Shown here piece after piece: positions 7,951 through 16,573 of a DNA stretch of 63,171 bases. Under the pieces are notes generated by a model that was given only the letters and a program-made list of their open reading frames with translations, searched no databases and was not told where the DNA came from. This stretch comes from Acidobacteriota bacterium. Its GTDB lineage: Bacteria > Acidobacteriota > Terriglobia > UBA7540. Positions within the stretch are counted from its first letter, which is position 1, and the number at the start of each line of letters is the position of its first letter. Where the stretch lies: contig JAKAWG010000020.1 in assembly GCA_021817045.1 (NCBI GenBank), positions 1 to 63,171 of the forward strand. Reading direction: 5' to 3'. The translations under genes were made by a program, and so were the position numbers.

Positions 7951-10596
7951 TTAGGCTTTCAAGGGGAAGGAGCGCCGCTGTTGCACTGTAAAACTCTTGG
8001 CAAACTCCTTAATTTCGATGAATTGGTTCATCGTCACGTCGTGGAATATCTGTCTGGACTTGCTGGTGGGCCACCAAACTTCTATGGCTTCGATTCGCTT
8101 TGCCTTTCCAAGGCCGATGTGCTGCCGCAAGGGTGATGCCCCGAAAGAACCACCACTTCCCACGACTCTGTGAATAGACCGAGTCCGGCCGTCGGCGGTT
8201 TCCACAGTAACCTTGATGCGGGCGCCGATGGCCGCGCGATTGGTTTTCACCCCGACCAACTGAACGGTGATCCAATTGTTTTCGTTCGGAGGAGTTCGGA
8301 AGACCAGCGTTGCGGACTTATCCCCGTATGTCATCCCTCCCATCTTACTGAAAAGCTCTTCCACCCCATCGTTGTTAATGTCCGCGAACGCAACACCGTG
8401 TCCTTTTTCTAGAGAACCCGTTCCCGACGAAGCGGTGATTTCAGCAAAGTATTCTCCGTCGTGATTCCTGAATAGAACGTTCGGCACGAGGGCCCCGTAG
8501 GATGGCATGCCCGTGCCCAGGTAAAAATCGAGGAAGCCATCATTATCGATGTCACCGAAATTGGCCCCCATGGGCATAAATGTGCGGTCGAGCCCTGCTT
8601 CCTTGCTGACATCTTCGAAAGCGCCCCGCCCGGTGTTCTTGTAAAGTTTGCAGCCTTCCGCCTTTAGCGGCAGGTGCAAATAGCCTGCAGCCACTTCCAC
8701 TACCGAATGGTAGTCACTTGGGACGAAGATATCCAGCCAACCATCATTGTTGTAATCGAAGAACCACACGGGAAAGCTGAGCAACGGCAACTCGACGTGC
8801 AATTGTTTTGCAACATCAGTGAAAGTTCCGTCGCCGTTGTTGTGGTACAGATAATTCTCGCCGTCCAGATTCGAGACGTAAAAGTCAGGGAATCCATCGT
8901 TGTCGTAATCACCAGCCACCACGCCCTTAGTGGCTCGTATACGGGCGACGCCGGCAGGCGCCGCCACATCCACGAATGTGCCGTCACCCTTGTTCCGAAA
9001 AAGTTGGCTGGGAGAGTTTTCATTGCCGACGAACAGATCGAGATAACCGTCGTTATCGAAGTCAGCCCAGGCGGCTGTCTGGGTCATAGTCGCGGGAACT
9101 GCGAGGCCGCTCTCCTCTGTGACGTCGGTAAAGGTCCCGTCGCCGTTGTTCCGCAACAGAGACTTGCGCATCGGAAGTTCCCATGCCCCGCGGAGCACCA
9201 GGATATCCAGCCAGCCGTCATTGTTGTAATCGGCCTGAATGATGTTCAGTCCCCCAAGTTGCTTCGAAAGGCCTGACTCGACACTTCGATCAGTAAACGT
9301 TCCATCCCCATTGTTATGGAAATAGCGCATAGGGGTACAGGCGCCGTAATCCGAAATCACCACATCCAGAAATCCGTCATTGTCAAAATCATCGACGATC
9401 ACGCCGCCGGCGAAGCCAACGACGTTCAGCCCGAGTGACGGGGCGATGTCCACAAAACGTCCAATATCTTCCTTGGACTCGAATGCGGCCGGAGGAATAA
9501 GGTATGTGGCGGGAACGCCGTTCGGATACCGCCCGAGTTTCATATAGGCAATATTAAGCAGCCATTTCACCTCGAGGTCCGTAGGCTGTTGCTGAAGATA
9601 CGTCAGGAAGTGCTTGATAGCTTCTTCCTCGCTAGCGGGGAGCTTAAACTTCGCTTCAGGACGGATGGGGAAGAGAGAGCTTTCGATGCGCACAGTTTTT
9701 GCCAAGTTCTCGATGTCGCCTTGGAACATGTAGGCGATGCCAAGCTTCTCTTCCAGTTGGTGCGCGGCAGCCGATCTTCCATTCGAAACAGCGATCTGGT
9801 ACTCGCTCTGGAAATCCTTGATGGCTTGCCCGATCTCGCCCACGTAGGACTCAATTTGGGCCAGGCCCTCGTAGTCACGCATCATTCCGGCCAGATTGGG
9901 CAGCCTCGTTTTCCGCACCTTTGAGTCCTCCAAGCGGCCTGTAAATGTCTCAATCCCTCGCGTGATCGCGTGACGGTGCAACCGGCAAATCATTGGCAGG
10001 TTTTGATTCCAGTTGGGCGGCTTAGCCTCATGGGCGAAAAAATCCTGCACCCAGGAGAAGCCATCAACCAGGACAACGACTTGAACCTTCGAGTGCGCCG
10101 CCTCCGCCAAATTCCACTCCTGTTCGCGGGTCTCGAACTCGAGAGCCGAAGCTTCGGGAAGAACCCTCAGAATCATATAACCGGAGGGAGTGCTGATTAC
10201 TCCACTCACTTGGCCGGGAACGAGGCGCTCTACTGCCGCCCTGATCTCCGGTGTCAACGCTGAGATTCGTACTCTGCCCACATAGCCGCCATCGGCTGCC
10301 GAACGATCAATAGACCGCTCTTGGGCAACCTGGTTGAACGGCTCACCGGCATTGAGCCGTGTAAGGATTTCCTCGGCCTCCTGACGAGTTGCGACAACGA
10401 TAACCTGCAGGGCGACTCGTGGAGATTTGCTTTCTGGCAGTACAGGAGCCGCAGCCTCACACAGCTTGCCCCCAACCAGCAGCCCTGTGGAGGCGGCGAT
10501 TCCGGTACCCTTCAGGAAGGCCCGCCGGGTCAGAGATGGCGGTTCCGTGCGGGCCTTATCGTGCTCATCCTTCTGCCGCTTCAAAGTGGGCTCCAT
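7951..10596 (-). CDS. Tat-exported fusion: parvulin-type PPIase, helical/TPR region, FG-GAP repeats, ASPIC_UnbV
   Basis: The protein is 881 aa. A twin-arginine signal (TRRAFLKGTG, about residues 23-32) is followed at about residues 60-150 by a parvulin/PpiC-like rotamase domain (AGEPFNQVAQERSID...GGYVGRV...VPGQVSGVISTPSGYMIL). A helical TPR-like region, FG-GAP/VCBS repeats with DFDNDG, DYNNDG and DYDNDG calcium loops (about 395-760), and a C-terminal ASPIC_UnbV domain follow. Downstream of the parvulin part it aligns throughout with the protein at 529-2862. It is the first gene of the minus-strand operon and is preceded by a strong promoter at 10668-10696. Parvulin domains help proline-dependent folding of exported proteins; the target here is unknown, and PPIase activity is inferred only. 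Confidence 0.88.
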   Translation of the reverse strand: MEPTLKRQKDEHDKARTEPPSLTRRAFLKGTGIAASTGLLVGGKLCEAAAPVLPESKSPRVALQVIVVATRQEAEEILTRLNAGEPFNQVAQERSIDRSAADGGYVGRVRISALTPEIRAAVERLVPGQVSGVISTPSGYMILRVLPEASALEFETREQEWNLAEAAHSKVQVVVLVDGFSWVQDFFAHEAKPPNWNQNLPMICRLHRHAITRGIETFTGRLEDSKVRKTRLPNLAGMMRDYEGLAQIESYVGEIGQAIKDFQSEYQIAVSNGRSAAAHQLEEKLGIAYMFQGDIENLAKTVRIESSLFPIRPEAKFKLPASEEEAIKHFLTYLQQQPTDLEVKWLLNIAYMKLGRYPNGVPATYLIPPAAFESKEDIGRFVDIAPSLGLNVVGFAGGVIVDDFDNDGFLDVVISDYGACTPMRYFHNNGDGTFTDRSVESGLSKQLGGLNIIQADYNNDGWLDILVLRGAWELPMRKSLLRNNGDGTFTDVTEESGLAVPATMTQTAAWADFDNDGYLDLFVGNENSPSQLFRNKGDGTFVDVAAPAGVARIRATKGVVAGDYDNDGFPDFYVSNLDGENYLYHNNGDGTFTDVAKQLHVELPLLSFPVWFFDYNNDGWLDIFVPSDYHSVVEVAAGYLHLPLKAEGCKLYKNTGRGAFEDVSKEAGLDRTFMPMGANFGDIDNDGFLDFYLGTGMPSYGALVPNVLFRNHDGEYFAEITASSGTGSLEKGHGVAFADINNDGVEELFSKMGGMTYGDKSATLVFRTPPNENNWITVQLVGVKTNRAAIGARIKVTVETADGRTRSIHRVVGSGGSFGASPLRQHIGLGKAKRIEAIEVWWPTSKSRQIFHDVTMNQFIEIKEFAKSFTVQQRRSFPLKA

Positions 10597-10667
10597 CGGG
10601 AGGGTTGCGATTTCCGCCGGACGGAATCTATCGGGGCGGCCCGGACACTCTCGAACATACGGTCATC

Positions 10668-10696
10668 GTTATACGTGAACCCGGCGACTGTGTCAA
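10668..10696 (-). promoter_or_regulatory. Strong sigma70-type promoter for the FG-GAP/TPR operon
   Basis: Read on the minus strand, TTGACA (10696-10691) is followed by exactly 17 nt and TATAAC (10673-10668). That gives a 6/6 -35 and a 5/6 -10. The expected start near 10661 leaves a leader of about 65 nt before the ATG at 10596. Confidence 0.65.
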
Positions 10697-10727
10697 AGGT
10701 CTTGTGAGGGGATGCGGTAATTTGATC

Positions 10728-10755
10728 TTGACGGTCCTCGGGAGTGAATGATAAT
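10728..10755 (+). promoter_or_regulatory. Sigma70-type promoter for the GH38 gene
   Basis: TTGACG (10728-10733), 16 nt, then GATAAT (10750-10755): 5/6 matches in both boxes. The expected start near 10762 gives a leader of about 46 nt that carries the Shine-Dalgarno. It stands back to back with the minus-strand promoter 31 bp away. Confidence 0.6.
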
Positions 10756-10790
10756 GTCACCATCCGCAAATGGTCTGTTTAGCATTTTTC

Positions 10791-10800
10791 ACGGAGGGAG
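10791..10800 (+). promoter_or_regulatory. Shine-Dalgarno deciding the GH38 start
   Basis: The sequence acggagggag ends 7 nt before the ATG at 10808. This supports that start over the upstream in-frame ATG at 10748, which overlaps the -10 box. Confidence 0.6.
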
Positions 10801-10807
10801 ATGGTTA

Positions 10808-13800
10808 ATGGATCGTCGCAGCTTTTTACGCGGTGCAAGTGGCCTGGTCGTGGGTGGCGCAGCGGGGCGGGGAGCATACTCGTCTCCCTTTCCCGTTCGG
10901 TTGGCATCCGCGCAGCAAGACCCCAAAGACGAGAATCCTAATTGGGTGGATCCCCGCCACGGTGCCATCGCCCACGCATCAAGTTTCGTCGCCGATCCGC
11001 CCTCGGGTTACCTCGCCTCAAATGTTTTTGGACGCAACATGTTCCTTGGATGGGAGGCAGACAGCCAGATGGCGGGCGCGTGGCTCGAAATCGATTTTCC
11101 TGAAGAGCGGCCAGTCGCCGAGGTCTGGCTTGTCACGAAGCCGTGGCCGCACCAGATCCTTGGCCAGGATCCCTATATGATGACCTACTCCCGCACCGCT
11201 CTGTACGCATCACCGCGCCGCGTTCGATTGACTCTTTCCGACGGGTCCGGGCTCACAGCAGACTTACAGCAGGTTGACTACTTTCAAATTATTACACTTC
11301 CGCGCGCGCAGAAGACGGCTTCCGTCCGTCTATTGATCGAATCCGTGTGGTCACGACCTGGAACCCACGAAACAGGGTTCGGCAAAGTTCGCGCTTTTCC
11401 TCGTCCCCACGAGGCGGGCTTCGAAATTGACTCTTACGCGATGTACGACGTGCGCGACCAGAGAGCCGTGCAGGCAACCACGCTGCACCTGGTTAACCCA
11501 GGACCGGAAGTGACGGGGGCAAAGCTTAGCGTTTCTCAAAACGGCGCCGTGCTGATGACCATTCCCTTGGCGTCGATTCCGGGAAAGGCTGTGACCAGGC
11601 AGGATGTCTGGATTCCTGCTCCATACCAGGAGGCGGTGATGGATTTCAGAATCCAGTCCGAAACCGCACCGTTCGGAATCAGCCGCTCTCTGCAGATTCC
11701 GGCTTACCGGTCTCATTTTGACGGTGGTAGCTTTTCACTGAACTGTACTTGCCACAACGATCTGGGCTGGCTCAACACGCAGGAAAAGACGGCAGACTAT
11801 CGCTCGGCCGAACTCATCCTGCCCGCTTTGAAGTTGCTCCGTGAATACCCGGAGTTTTGCTATTCGATGGAGTGTACAGCCTACTTAATGGAGTTCCTCG
11901 AGCGCCATCCGGAGCACCGCGAGGAAATGGCGGGCTACATGCGCGACAAGCGGTTTATTTGGGGCGCGAGCTACGTGGAGAACCAAGAGGTTCATGTAGG
12001 CCCGGAAAAACTGGTTCGCCAGTTTTATTTTGGCCGGCGCTGGTTGAAAAAAACGTTCCCCGGAGTAGATACCCGTTTCTATGTGAAGACAGATCCTCCC
12101 GAGCTCACTTTGCAGATGCCGCAGATCCTGGCTCGGGCTGGAGTCACTTACTTGATCCAGGGGCGAATGCCCTACGGATTCTATCGCTGGGAGGCCCCCG
12201 ACGGCTCCTTCGTTTTCGCCTACGCGTACCACTATGCAGACCCAATGAGGCTGCTGGACCCAAAGGGAAACCACGGTTGGCTCTCCTATGCGCGTGAGCG
12301 AGATTATTACTACGTTCCGCATCACCTGCCGCGCATGTTTATTTACGATTACACCAGTGATTATCTTCCCCCTCAACCCGCGCTTCCTCCTTATGTGCGG
12401 GAGCAGAACGAGGCCATGAAGCGCTTTGCTCGTACGTGGAACGAGCACAATTCAGACAGGCAAATCCATCCTCCCGTGATGGATTTTGTCACTCCTGAAG
12501 GGTTTCTGGATAAGTTCACCCAGCACCCACTGGACATCACAACGCTTAAAGGCGACTGGGCTTTTAATTGGGCCTATTATGACGAGCCGAGTAACCGCGA
12601 AGCTCTCTTGGCAGGCCGAGAGGCGCACAATAGGCTGCTGATCGCTGAGCGGCTGTTTGCCGGACTAAGCCTTGCCTCGGGTTTTCATGATTACCCGCAG
12701 AAAACCTTCACTGAGGCCTGGCGTGCAAACTGCTGGCCCGACCACGGCTGGGGTGGCAACCGCGGAATCGTCACTGACGCTGTTTACAAGGAATCGTACG
12801 AAAAATCTAAGCGGCTCGCTGACGGCTTGCTTGCGGATGCGGGCGCAAGACTGGTCCACAGAATTCAGAAGCGAACTGAGAACCAGATCCCGGTGGCCGT
12901 GTTCAATCCGCTCACGTGGGAACGAACGGATGTGGTTCATTGCCGATTTCGTAAACCTGCCGGGTGGCAGGGATTTGTGCTTAGAGATGAAACAGGGCGC
13001 CCGGTGCCTTATGAGACCTCCGAATCTTCTTCAGGTGAGTCCGAAATCGTCCTGGTGGCTGAAGGTGTGCCTTCGCTCGGGTATCGTACGCTTTATCTAG
13101 AGCCCTCCTCCGCGCCGCCACCGCCATCACCGCTGACTGGCCGAAGAGTTGAGAACGATTTCTTTAAGATTGTTTTCGGCGACGGCGGGCTCAAGCACCT
13201 CTACGATAAAAAGCTCAACTGGGAAGTGCTTCGCACCGAAAAGTTCGACGGTGGTGAGGTCATTCAGTTTGGCGCACCGGGAGAGGCGTGGGAAGATCCG
13301 GAAATTGTGACCATGAAGCATTTCGACAAGACCAGCAATCATTCGTTTCCCTTCAAGCAATTTAGCCGAGGTGCGACCCGGATTACTGCGGTACGCGAAG
13401 CCGCCTTCAAGCACTTTTTTCTGCGCGAACACTTTCACTTTTACCATCGGCTGGACCGCGCGGACATCGATTTGGAGATATTGAACTGGGACGGCCAAAA
13501 AGAGCGGGAGTTGCGAGCCGTCTTCCCAGTGAACCTGGAAGCTGCCCGCATCACCTACGAAGCTCCTTTTGGGAAAATCGAGATGGGAAAGGACGAGCTG
13601 GATTTCACTCTGTTGCCTCCAGATCCTGACACCGCTTTCCGGCCGGACCTATACGGCGGCGATCACCCGCTCGCATTCCGCGAGGCGATCAACTGGATTG
13701 ACGCATCGAGTCGTAACTACCTGGCACGTGGATGCCTTTCAGCGTCCGACATCACGGTCCACCTGTTTCGCGACGAAACCTCGAACCCGGTTTCTTATCC

Positions 13801-14281
13801 GATGCTGCAACATGTCCTGCTTTCCACTCGCAAGAGCCTGGCCTGGAACCCGGAGTACTGGTTCACGCAGAAGGGAAGTCACCGGTATCGGATGTGCTTG
13901 CTGCCCCATCGGAGGGATTGGAGGTTCCGATACCGCGAGGCCATCGGCTTCAACTATCCCCTCATGGCCTTTCCGGGTCTCAATAATCCACCCTCTGCTC
14001 AAGCAACTTCTTCGAGGTCCGCCTTTTTCCATTTGGCGCCCGCAAATCTTGTTCTTACCGCTCTGAAAAAGAGCGAGGATGACGATCGCCTGGTGATTCG
14101 GTTTTACGAAGCAGAGGGTTTCAAGACCCCGGCCCGAATCCGCTTCGCGAAGCCGATCGCGCGGGCGTGGAGGGCTAGCCTCATTGAAGAAGACCAGGCG
14201 CCACTCCATCCGTCGGCGGATGGCTCGCTCAGTTTGCAGGTTAACCCCTGGGAAATAGTGACGCTGAAGGCAGCCATTTAA
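10808..14281 (+). CDS. Glycoside hydrolase family 38 (alpha-mannosidase-like), Tat-exported
   Basis: The protein is 1157 aa. The start at 10808 follows a good Shine-Dalgarno and gives a twin-arginine signal (DRRSFLRGAS). A beta-sandwich-like domain precedes the GH38 catalytic domain. Its zinc motif is HNDLGWL, with H316 and D318 where the family has HxDxxW. Further GH38 landmarks are the conserved segment GASYVENQEVHVGPEKLVRQ and a DPPELTLQMPQILARAG segment, where the family usually has DxFGHSxQLPQIL. The nucleophile Asp appears kept, but the FGH part is changed. A long C-terminal beta-sandwich follows. It probably trims alpha-mannosides outside the cytoplasm. It is divergently transcribed from the FG-GAP/TPR operon; GH76 at 36893 may act on a related substrate. 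Confidence 0.85.
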   Translation: MDRRSFLRGASGLVVGGAAGRGAYSSPFPVRLASAQQDPKDENPNWVDPRHGAIAHASSFVADPPSGYLASNVFGRNMFLGWEADSQMAGAWLEIDFPEERPVAEVWLVTKPWPHQILGQDPYMMTYSRTALYASPRRVRLTLSDGSGLTADLQQVDYFQIITLPRAQKTASVRLLIESVWSRPGTHETGFGKVRAFPRPHEAGFEIDSYAMYDVRDQRAVQATTLHLVNPGPEVTGAKLSVSQNGAVLMTIPLASIPGKAVTRQDVWIPAPYQEAVMDFRIQSETAPFGISRSLQIPAYRSHFDGGSFSLNCTCHNDLGWLNTQEKTADYRSAELILPALKLLREYPEFCYSMECTAYLMEFLERHPEHREEMAGYMRDKRFIWGASYVENQEVHVGPEKLVRQFYFGRRWLKKTFPGVDTRFYVKTDPPELTLQMPQILARAGVTYLIQGRMPYGFYRWEAPDGSFVFAYAYHYADPMRLLDPKGNHGWLSYARERDYYYVPHHLPRMFIYDYTSDYLPPQPALPPYVREQNEAMKRFARTWNEHNSDRQIHPPVMDFVTPEGFLDKFTQHPLDITTLKGDWAFNWAYYDEPSNREALLAGREAHNRLLIAERLFAGLSLASGFHDYPQKTFTEAWRANCWPDHGWGGNRGIVTDAVYKESYEKSKRLADGLLADAGARLVHRIQKRTENQIPVAVFNPLTWERTDVVHCRFRKPAGWQGFVLRDETGRPVPYETSESSSGESEIVLVAEGVPSLGYRTLYLEPSSAPPPPSPLTGRRVENDFFKIVFGDGGLKHLYDKKLNWEVLRTEKFDGGEVIQFGAPGEAWEDPEIVTMKHFDKTSNHSFPFKQFSRGATRITAVREAAFKHFFLREHFHFYHRLDRADIDLEILNWDGQKERELRAVFPVNLEAARITYEAPFGKIEMGKDELDFTLLPPDPDTAFRPDLYGGDHPLAFREAINWIDASSRNYLARGCLSASDITVHLFRDETSNPVSYPMLQHVLLSTRKSLAWNPEYWFTQKGSHRYRMCLLPHRRDWRFRYREAIGFNYPLMAFPGLNNPPSAQATSSRSAFFHLAPANLVLTALKKSEDDDRLVIRFYEAEGFKTPARIRFAKPIARAWRASLIEEDQAPLHPSADGSLSLQVNPWEIVTLKAAI

Positions 14282-14605
14282 GCGCCGAAAATTGTTCTTC
14301 CGCCCTGGAAATACCCAGCCCGTCGGCAGCACACGTGCCGTTCAGGGGAATCTGCGGTAAATCGGTGTCGCAGGCCCGCGCTCGCTAACAAGGGTACCAT
14401 TTCGTCGGGTTCACCGTCGATTTCGATGAAAGGGACGAGGGCGGCAATACGGTTTTCATCGATACACTGGTTATCCTCAGTCATCCTGATTCGTTCTAGA
14501 CCGAAAAGCTGGGGGAAAACCAGCCCACTTCTCTAAGTTTACATAATATAGGTTATCAGACGTTTCGAATTTGCGGTCGCAGCATTTCCTTCGTTAGGAG
14601 GGACG
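14282..14605. other. Intergenic region after GH38
   Basis: I see no supported gene. A 68-codon minus-strand frame at 14278-14484 has no recognisable domain and no clear ribosome site. An AT-rich patch (acataatata, about 14540-14550) could be a -10 for the pseudogene that follows. Confidence 0.4.
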
Positions 14606-15034
14606 ATGCGGCAGGAGTTAAGGCAGCGGTCTGACGTGACAAGGCAGTCCGCGAGCGTGGACCGGCGCGAACTACTTCGTTGGCTGGCGAGGGCAGTGTC
14701 TGAAGGTTCTTGGGCGAACTTTCAGCCAAGACATACGGGCGTCCGTTTAAGGATCTCACCGAAGATGAACAAAACAAGGCGGTAAGCTTCGCCTCTACTG
14801 GCAAATCTGGCCGAAAGCTCCGTGGGCTTCCAGCCTCCGTTCCTAAAAATCACGAGAATGGGAGTTTGGCCCCGCCATCCCTACCTAGCCGTCTGCGAGC
14901 ATTTTGAAAACTTAAAGCAATGGGTGAAGAAAGCGTACGTCTCGTCAGAAACTGGAATGAAGTCATTCGGCTGGACCGGACAGGCCTACTGGCATAGCTT
15001 TCCCGGCTGTGCTCGCGCTCATAAGCGCGGTTAA
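14606..15034 (+). pseudogene. Decayed gluconate 2-dehydrogenase subunit 3 family gene
   Basis: A strong Shine-Dalgarno (taggaggga, 14595-14603) precedes an ATG at 14606 that opens MRQELRQRSDVTRQSAS then DRRELLRWLARAVS, a Tat-like start. That frame ends at the TAA at 14783-14785. Family-like sequence continues in the next frame (YGRPFKDLTEDEQNKAV, about 14730-14785). It then returns to the original frame until 15034 (HFENLKQWVKKAYVSSETGMK, split here; then GWTGQAYWHSFPGC). The last part strongly resembles the C-terminus of Gluconate_2-dh3 proteins, small Tat-exported partners of flavin dehydrogenases. Two compensating frameshifts plus a short middle suggest decay, unless they are sequencing errors. 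No dehydrogenase large subunit is adjacent. Confidence 0.55.
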
Positions 15035-15097
15035 CCCTTCACACAGTCGGACGCCTGCAAGCCGTGGGAGGAGCGTAGTGGTACGAGCGAAGTTCTT

Positions 15098-16573
15098 CTA
15101 TCCCGGCGCCGCTTTCGTCAGATCGGCGACTGGCATGGCGGTTTCGGTGTAACCGAAAAAGCGGTGTCGCTTGATTACCTCTGCGACTTCCGGAGGGACC
15201 ATATCTTCCCAGGTTGCGTCCCGGTGCTTGATTCGCTCCAGAACGTCTCGCGAAAAGATGTGCAGCAGGCTCGGGTCGTAGTTATCGAGCTGTTTGATTT
15301 TGCCGCGCTCCACCAGATGGTGGTAGAGGTGACGAAGGCCTTCGGGCATTTCAAGGCTTTCCACGTTTTGCAGTTGCCCGGTTCTCTGATCGCGTAACGG
15401 ATAGATATAAATGCGGAGATTCTTCGTAAACAACCTGCCGAAGGCTTCGAGAATTCCACCCTCGAGTTGCGCGTAATACTCCTCTTTGAACAAATCCAGC
15501 AGGTTGGCAACACCCATTGTCACGCCGACGGGCTCCGTGGTATAGCGCGCAAGGTAATCTGCCAGGCGGTAATATTCGAAATAATCGGAGATCAGCACAG
15601 TCTTGCCAAGGGCAGCCAGAGCATCAGCGCGCGCTAGAAAGTCCCGCAGATCGATCTTCCCTTCGGTTAACAGATTGCGCATAGTGATCTCCATCAGTTC
15701 GACCACGTGCTCTTCCTCTGACCCAATCTCCGCGAGAAAGCGCGAGTGAGCGCACGAAATCATATCAATGTTCACTTTGGTAACCGGACGAAAACTGCCA
15801 CGTTCAATCAGGATTGGCCGCTTGTGCAGCACTTCAGAAGGTTGCAATACTTCGCCCGACGATTTAAACATCGCGGCGCCGCTCAGCCCAAGTTGCACCA
15901 ATCGAAGATTCATCACACGATTGTCAACGTGCCGAAACTCGATGCCAGAGAACTGGACCACGTCAATTTCCAGGCGGTGCGTTGTGAGGTTGTCGAGCAT
16001 GGATTCCAGCATCACCTCTGGTCTGTGGTGGAGGAAGAAGGCGGCGTAGAGAAGATTGACGCCGACGATACCCAGGGCGTCCTGCTGCTGAACGTTCTCC
16101 TTGTCCAACATGCGGACGTGGATAGTCACCTGGCTGTCCTCATCCTTCGGATGGGCCTGAAATTTCACGCCCATCCAGCCGTGGCACTCTTTCGTGTCTT
16201 GATAGCTTCGGGCTGCGACCGTATCGGCGAAGGCGAAGAACGCGGTCGTGTCTCCACGCGAATCTCGCAGTCGTTCCAGGTTAAGATTCTGCTCGTGGTC
16301 CAGCATGGCCTGCAAGCGCTCGCGCGAGACATATCGTTTGCAGTGCCCGTAGATGGCATCGCTCACGGACATATCGTAGGCCGAGATGGTCTTGGCAATC
16401 GTGCCTGCGGCACCGCCCGCCTTGAAAAACCATCGCGCAACCTCCTGTCCGGCACCGATTTCAGCGAAAGCTCCATAGCGTTCCGGGTCGAGATTAATCC
16501 GGAGGGCCTTCTGGTGGGTGGTCAATTTCACGTGCTGGTCGCTGTCAGGTGTCGGCTCAATCGTACCGTACAT
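15098..16573 (-). CDS. Conserved protein of unknown function (491 aa)
   Basis: I recognise a conserved bacterial family (DPERYGAFAEIGAGQEVARW, AYDMSVSDAIYG, FFAFADTVAARSYQ, HGWMGVKFQ, ERGSFRPVTKVN) but no catalytic domain that I can defend. Databases sometimes attach names such as nicotinate-nucleotide adenylyltransferase to such proteins; I see no HxGH or other nucleotidyltransferase signature, so I do not use that name. The protein has no signal peptide or membrane helix and looks cytoplasmic. It overlaps the upstream RsbRD-domain gene by 17 bp, so the two are translationally linked and may act in one signalling or stress pathway. Confidence 0.85.
   Translation of the reverse strand: MYGTIEPTPDSDQHVKLTTHQKALRINLDPERYGAFAEIGAGQEVARWFFKAGGAAGTIAKTISAYDMSVSDAIYGHCKRYVSRERLQAMLDHEQNLNLERLRDSRGDTTAFFAFADTVAARSYQDTKECHGWMGVKFQAHPKDEDSQVTIHVRMLDKENVQQQDALGIVGVNLLYAAFFLHHRPEVMLESMLDNLTTHRLEIDVVQFSGIEFRHVDNRVMNLRLVQLGLSGAAMFKSSGEVLQPSEVLHKRPILIERGSFRPVTKVNIDMISCAHSRFLAEIGSEEEHVVELMEITMRNLLTEGKIDLRDFLARADALAALGKTVLISDYFEYYRLADYLARYTTEPVGVTMGVANLLDLFKEEYYAQLEGGILEAFGRLFTKNLRIYIYPLRDQRTGQLQNVESLEMPEGLRHLYHHLVERGKIKQLDNYDPSLLHIFSRDVLERIKHRDATWEDMVPPEVAEVIKRHRFFGYTETAMPVADLTKAAPG

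Noticed and set aside
14278..14484. 68-codon minus-strand frame after GH38
   Set aside because: It has no homology that I can name and no ribosome site, and it overlaps the GH38 stop. Kept as intergenic.
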